A stretch of DNA of 64,000 nt from Lithobates sylvaticus. Its lineage: Eukaryota > Chordata > Amphibia > Anura > Ranidae. The stretch covers positions 237,541,713 through 237,605,712 of the forward strand of contig CM053027.1 of assembly GCA_028564925.1 (NCBI GenBank), written 5' to 3'. This document shows, in pieces, positions 58,799 through 64,000 of this stretch. The position numbers and the translations under genes were made by a program. How positions within the stretch are numbered: the first letter of the stretch is position 1; every line of letters starts with the position of its first letter. A model generated the notes under the pieces. The model searched no databases and was not told the DNA's origin. It saw nothing but the letters and a program-made list of their open reading frames with translations.

Positions 58799-59720
58799 GA
58801 GTTACATAAAAAGGCCACATAGAAGAGGTTTTGCTAGAAAATAATACTTTAAAAAGACAAAAGTTGTCAATCACATCTGATTTCTTTTTATAGGCAAAAG
58901 TGTGGCTGTGGATATAGTATATAATCGAAAATAAACTGCACATATGATAAACAAAAACTGCAACAATCAAGTGAGATATTATCACAAAAATGAAATAGGT
59001 GAACAAGTATGTTGCGTTTAAATGAAATAAACAGTAAATAAATAATATAAACAAGTGAGTCCAAGAGTCACAAACAGTGACAGTGACACAATAGTGAAAG
59101 TTTAAATGTTGTGATACCAACTTCCTCCACCTTGTGCAACCACCACCAAAAAAATAGGATGTGCCCTTACCAAAGAGTGTTGGCTAAAAGGTTTTACACT
59201 ATTGTGGCGTTTGTAAAGAGGTCCGCTTAACAGAAACTTCAAGCCACCACCGGGGAAAACATCAGGCTTCTTTTACTCCAACCGTGACATCAGGTCATAT
59301 ACCAAAAATGAAAGACAAACGCCACAATAGTGTAAAACCTTTTGGCCAACACTCTTTGGTAAGGGCACATCCTATTTTTTTGGTGGTGGTTGCACAAGGT
59401 GGAGGAAATTGGTGACACAACATTGAAACTTTCACTATTGTGTCACGTTTGTGACTCTTGGACTCACTTGTTTATTTTATTTATTTACTGTTTATTTCAT
59501 TAAGGCGCAACATACTTGTTCACCTGTGGATATAGTATGCTTGGATTTTATAAAAGCACTTTATACAGTTCTCCACACAGGGCTAATGTGTAAGGTCTAC
59601 TGGCTTAGAAAATTAAGTTTGTAAAAGAACAGAAAACTGGCTAAAAGACTGTATTCAGAGAATAGTGGTTAAAATATATCTAAAGGCAAACTTTTATTTT
59701 ATTTTTTTCATTTTGGATAG
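58799..59720 (+). mobile_element. CR1 fragment (CR1-C), split by a foldback insertion
   Basis: 58799-58920 and 59524-59720 match the RT region of CR1. The text around gtggatatagtatgcttgga corresponds to VDVVYLDFAKAFDT of the first CR1, and aactggctaaaagactgtat to ENWLKDRIQ. It is plus-strand and badly decayed. A 603-bp foldback sits at 58921-59523. Confidence 0.8.
58921..59523. mobile_element. 603-bp foldback insertion with 15-bp target duplication
   Basis: It is flanked by ctgtggatatagtat at 58906-58920 and 59524-59538. Arms at 58999-59214 and 59315-59523 are inverted copies (gtgaacaagtatgttgcg and its mirror at the right edge). The right arm reaches the duplication exactly, while the left is preceded by 78 bp of extra sequence. 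There is no open frame. The long, clean duplication argues for a retro-type or Penelope-type insertion rather than a cut-and-paste element. Confidence 0.8.
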
Positions 59721-60319
59721 AGTGTAGATGGATTAGAACATCTGTCAGTTTTTATTCCTGTCTGTGTACCCGTTAGGGAGAGTCACCCTCTCTATTTGTT
59801 CTGTTTACCATTATCATTGAAAGTAAAAAGCAAAAGATAATCCAAAATGTTGGGTTGTCCCAGGTAAAGTCTTTAAGGGAAAATATTCCAATGGGGACAT
59901 TTCCTTAATTTGGATGGATTTCTTCTCCCTCCCTGTTTCGGTTATGGGACAGGAAGTGAAGGTAAATCTCCCTAAGGCTTCATGTACACGGGACGTTTTA
60001 CAACCTCTCCTGAACGATTTAACTTGACAGATTGTAACTGACATTTAAAAACGTCCCTTTTGCCGCATTTAGCCGCATTTGCGTTTAGAAGCGTTTAAAA
60101 AGATATGAAAAATGCCTGTGAGCAGAAGTTCTCATCTCCCTCTCCCTCCCTGCTGTCTTCTGGGACACGTCACAGGCCCCTGAAGACTGCGGGACCATTC
60201 ACAAAGCACAGCGCAGCTTGCGCATGTGCAGTGGGCAGCTGGCTATAAAGCCGCAAGCTGTCACAGCTGGCTGTCCACAATTAAGATGCCAATGTGTCAA
60301 TTGATGGATGCCCAACTAT
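59721..60319. repeat. Unassigned, with MITE pieces
   Basis: 59974-60110 starts ctaaggcttcatgtacacgg, a MITE-like end. 60130-60300 shares cttctgggacacgtcacagg with the TTAA-type element at 13861. No complete element can be delimited. Confidence 0.4.
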
Positions 60320-62610
60320 AAATAATGCACCACTAGATCTACTAATTGCATACAGTATAACACAGATCTGATTGCAGATGTGGAAAATAGAGATAACTTA
60401 GGAAACAGCGATCACAGTGTGATTACATTGATTACAGTGCTCCATACCACAAGACATTAAATGGGATCAAATTCTAGAAACAATGAACACTGAGGAAAAA
60501 TTTGAGTGCTTCAGGAACATATTAAATAATGGCATTAATGGCATTAGCCAGTGTATTCCAGTGGGTAACAAATATAAAATATATACGGGTATGTCTGAAT
60601 GGCTAAACTAAAGAAAAAATTGCCTTAAAAAAATATAAGGCTGATGGATAATCATCTGCATTCCAACCCTACAAGGAATGCAATAAGAAATGTAAGACTG
60701 CAATCAGGGGAGCTAAAGTAAATCACAAGAAACGCATAGCAGAGAAGAGTGATAAAAAAAAAAAAAAAAATCCCCCCAAATGTTAAAAATATATATTAAT
60801 TGTAAGAAACCGCGATCATAGAATATTGGTCCTATAAAGGATGATCAGGGGAACCTGGTTACAAATGACAAGGAGAAGGTGACTATACTAAATGCATTCT
60901 TCTCAGTTTTTACAGAGGAAAAGGAGGAGTATAATAATCAAGGCTGTATTGTTAATAACTCGGAATGTACCAATGTGGCTAACAGAACCCAGTGTCTAAA
61001 AAAGCCTTGAAAATCATAACATAAATAAATCACTAGGACCAGATGACTTACATCCAAAAGTCCTCAAAAAACTTAGCCAGGTTATTGCCAGGCCAGTATT
61101 ACATTTTAAGGACAGCTTAGTGACGAGAATGATACCAGCTAGTTGGCAAAAAAGACAACTCAGTACCAATATTTACAAAAGGGACAAGATATTTCCCTGG
61201 AAACCACAGACCAGTCAGTCAAATATCTTATTTTGTAACCTATTGGAGGGACTATATCAAAGAATTTGTTTAGAAAAACAGTATCATTAGTAGTAATCAG
61301 TCTGGAATTATGAAAGTTCTTTCTTGCCAGACCAATCTGCTAACATTCTTTGAGGAAGTGATCTGTCATCTAAATAGAGAAACGCCCATGGATGTGGTGT
61401 ATCTGGACCAAAGCATTCAATACAGTTCCCCATAAACACTTAATTTACAAATTGAGGTCTGTTGGCATGGGCAATGGTGTATGTATCTGGATATAAAACT
61501 GGTTATGCAGGTGTGTTCAAAGGGTGGTGATAGATAGCATATACTCAGAATATTCTGGTGTTGTGAGCATGGTACCCTGAGGCTCTGTCCTGGGACCAAT
61601 TCTGTTTAATTTATTCATAAATGATATAAAGGTTGGTATAAATAGTTCAATCTCAGTGTTTGCTGATGATACAAAGCTAAGCAGGGCAATAACTTTGCAG
61701 CAGAATATAGAAACTTTACAAGAAGCCTGCAAAAAAATTAACTACAGCTAAACTGTCAACCACACGGCAAATGAGGTTAAATGTTGAAAAGTGTAAAGAA
61801 CTTGGGGACCAAAAATATCAATGCAAGTTAAACGCTAGGGGGAGAAACTTTGGGGCAATCTGAGATGGAAAAAGATCTGGGTGTCCTAGTAGATAACAGG
61901 CTCGGCAATAGCTAGCAATGCCAAGCTGAAGCTTAAAATAGGGTAGCATACTTAAAATAGGGTATTTTCTCAGGAGATGAGATGGTCTGCAGTTAAAGCA
62001 CATCTTGTTCGTTTCATTTCAAATCCATTGTGGTGGTGTATAGAGCCAAAAAGATTAAAATTGTGTCGATGTCCCAATATTTATGGACCTGACTGTAAGA
62101 CTGTATATTCTGCAACTTTACAAAACTCCAGTCGGGCTACATTTTGAGTATTCTGTCCAGTTCTGGTCACCAGTTCTCATGAAGTATGTGCTGGAACTGG
62201 AGAGAGTCCATAGAAGGGAACAAAGCTGATAAAGGGACTGGAGGACCTCACTTATGAAGAATGAATACAAGCATTAAAACTTATTCTATCAGGAGAAGAA
62301 ATGCTCAAGAAGAGATATGATATAAGAGAGATAAAAAGACACGTAGCCTCTCAATGAAGTTGGACAAGAAACAGTTTGACCTTAAACTGCGTAAGGGGTT
62401 CTTTACTTTCAGAGCTGTAAGGATGTGAAACTCCCTTCTTTGTGGTGTCAGCAGGGAGTGTTGATAATTAAAAAATCTCTTAGATGGCATCTTAGCAAAC
62501 GCACTATACAGGAATATGGGCAATGGTATTGATATAAACACACACACCAACATGGACTGAACTGGATGGACCAGTGTCTTTATTCAACCTTACCAACTAT
62601 GTAACCATAT
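60320..62610 (+). mobile_element. Old CR1 LINE, endonuclease end to 3' terminus (CR1-D)
   Basis: A plus-strand, heavily decayed LINE. It starts in the endonuclease (LGNSDHSVITL near 60400) and continues into RT (GPDDLHPKVLKKLSQVI near 61040; GSVLGPILFNLFINDIKVG near 61585; FADDTKL at about 61660). It then reads the CR1 C-terminal region and ends with the short terminal repeat ctatgtaaccatatg at about 62610. Many frame changes are present. It is clearly older than the CR1 at 1027-4352. Confidence 0.85.
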
Positions 62611-62944
62611 GTATTTTTTTTAATAAAATAATACCTGGCGATCCTGCCATGAAGGTCCTCATTCTGTCACTTCCTTTTATAAGAAAACAAGTGTTTTACT
62701 AAATAAGCACTTTAGTATTAAACAAAAAATAATAGTTATTTGATACATAGCCCTTTAGTAAATGAAATGTAATTTTGGTTAGAGTTTACTACCCCTACAT
62801 AAATTATTGGTGCAGTGTAGCTTTACATGATCAGTTTTTTTGGAACTTCAGTGGACACTGTTAGCAGTCTTTCCTTTCTTTGCATGGATATTGCAAGGAC
62901 TGTGACCCCCTGACCCCCCCCCCCCCCTTTGTGTTTCACATGGG
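62611..62944. other. Unassigned, with a C-run
   Basis: Nothing recognised. A run of about 15 C lies near 62912-62927. Confidence 0.4.
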
Positions 62945-63061
62945 ATATACCATCCCAATAGCAAGTGGATGTAAACCCTATTTTTGCATACATTGATTTC
63001 AGGTGTCAATCAATGTATGCAAAAATAGGGTTTACATCCACTTGCTATTGGGATGGTATAT
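62945..63061. repeat. Perfect hairpin, 54-bp arms, 9-nt loop
   Basis: Arms 62945-62998 and 63008-63061 are exact reverse complements. Each arm includes aagtggatgtaaaccc, the terminal sequence of the TTAA-type MITEs at 18858 and 44825, plus about 17 further bases outside it. Confidence 0.97.
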
Positions 63062-63118
63062 TCAGACTGTCAGTTTTTCATTTATTTTAAGCCACTGTTC
63101 CTAGAAAAAGATCATTTC

Positions 63119-63246
63119 CCTTGGCGGTTTTAACCCTTTTTTGGCCGCTAGCAGGGGTTAAAACCGCCCCGCTAGCGGCCGAATACCACGCTAAAACTAC
63201 GTTTTTCCCGCCGACATCCCCACCGCCCCAGTGTGAAAGGGGCCTT
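63119..63246. repeat. GC-rich MITE piece
   Basis: It contains an internal hairpin (ggcggttttaacccttttt against ggggttaaaaccgcc) and ends ccccagtgtgaaaggggcct, as at 19258 and 20511. Confidence 0.6.
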
Positions 63247-64000
63247 ATTAAAATCACCTACAAAACAGATTATGGTTAGACAGATTTGGATAACACTAAT
63301 TACAATGCAATCACGGGTGATAGTCCTAGATACAAGTTACCTTGTTTTTTTTTTTTTTGGTTTGGTCTTCCTGTCCATAATATTAACTTTGTTGGCCTGG
63401 CAGTGAAAACTGCATGTAAGCTGGTAATGCACTATTTATAGGGAAGGGCAGCTTATTATTATTTTCAATCTTAACAGAAGGATGGGTTTTGTTTGCTCAG
63501 ATTGGGCGAGATATCCCTGGGAACAAATTGCATTTAAAGAAAGCAGAAGTAGCTGCACCTTAAAGGGAAGGCAGAGGGAACATTAACACTTGCAATGGCT
63601 CTGTATGATGGAAATTTGTTCCTGTTAATGAATAGGATGATAAGAATTTGAGATCAGGTATACAGCACTGTTTAACAGAAGAAAGAGTCTTAGCACTTTC
63701 TTCTCATCTATAAGACGGTGATAAGAGATGCAGCAGATGTAGTCCACCCACATTCTCTCACTCTGCTCCTTTCTTAGCCAGCCTGTATTTCAGTCTTCTA
63801 CTTGCAGATATCCTTCTCTGAAATATTGATTCATTGTCACCTGTCCTTCTGCGCAAATTTGTTTGATGTATGTAATCTGTCTTTTTTACATACAACCTGT
63901 CTCTATTTATAGCAACGTGTTCCTTCTTGGAAAGCTATCCTCCATTATTCGTTTAAACATTTGTGATTTTCAGAATTATCCCTTTTTTTTTTTTAATCCC
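63247..64000. other. Unassigned right edge
   Basis: No coding, RNA or transposon signature identified. Possibly unique intronic or intergenic sequence. Confidence 0.35.

Overview
This window is a block of nested transposable elements from a large vertebrate genome, almost certainly an anuran amphibian and most likely a ranid-type frog. The evidence is the repeat mix: CR1, L1 and Tx1-type LINEs, several Tc1/mariner lineages, TTAA-flanked MITEs, a Penelope-like element with a GIY-YIG nuclease, and large GC-rich foldback elements of a kind common in frog genomes. No complete host gene is visible. One stretch (12047-12201, minus) could be a host exon. Two runs of N (24773-25249 and 45047-45502) are assembly gaps.

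Layout. 1-4628: a decayed Tc1 element split by a nearly full-length CR1 LINE. 5860-8281: a foldback element with a long palindromic core. 9806-10955: the 3' end of a Tx1-type LINE. 10956-13344: mostly unassigned, with the candidate exon. 13345-17300: a CR1 fragment split by a TTAA-type element that holds a broken Ty3/Gypsy chromovirus. 17462-18559: an internally deleted Tc1 with a small hAT-like MITE inside. 18858-24600: MITE patchwork, a minisatellite and a second palindromic module. 25250-33170: a Tx1 5' end inserted into the tail of a long L1 whose ORF1 is split by a TA-flanked MITE. 33190-34837: another Tc1, itself split by a 763-bp insertion. 34838-38283: a Tx1-type LINE. 38853-41657: a Tc1 split by a third palindromic foldback. 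42080-44400: MITEs and a foldback. 45617-53490: a Penelope-like element with two long inverted arms, each with a hammerhead-like motif. Its left arm holds an apparently intact Tc1 transposon and a MITE that are absent from the right arm. 54634-63061: a palindromic Tc1, pogo-like and hAT-like MITEs, two CR1 fragments and a perfect 54-bp-arm hairpin.

How the parts relate. Most features are parasites inserted into older parasites, so insertion order can often be read directly. Empty paralogous sites in the Penelope arms, target-site duplications around several insertions, and the TA, TTA or TTAA flanks give internal controls. Only two open frames look intact: the 340-aa Tc1 transposase (48145-49167) and the 381-aa Penelope C-terminal frame (49693-50838). 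The most striking unexplained pattern is the palindromic module seen in three different outer shells. Its centre carries GC-box and TATA-like motifs facing outward, followed by purine-rich tracts and AATAAA signals.
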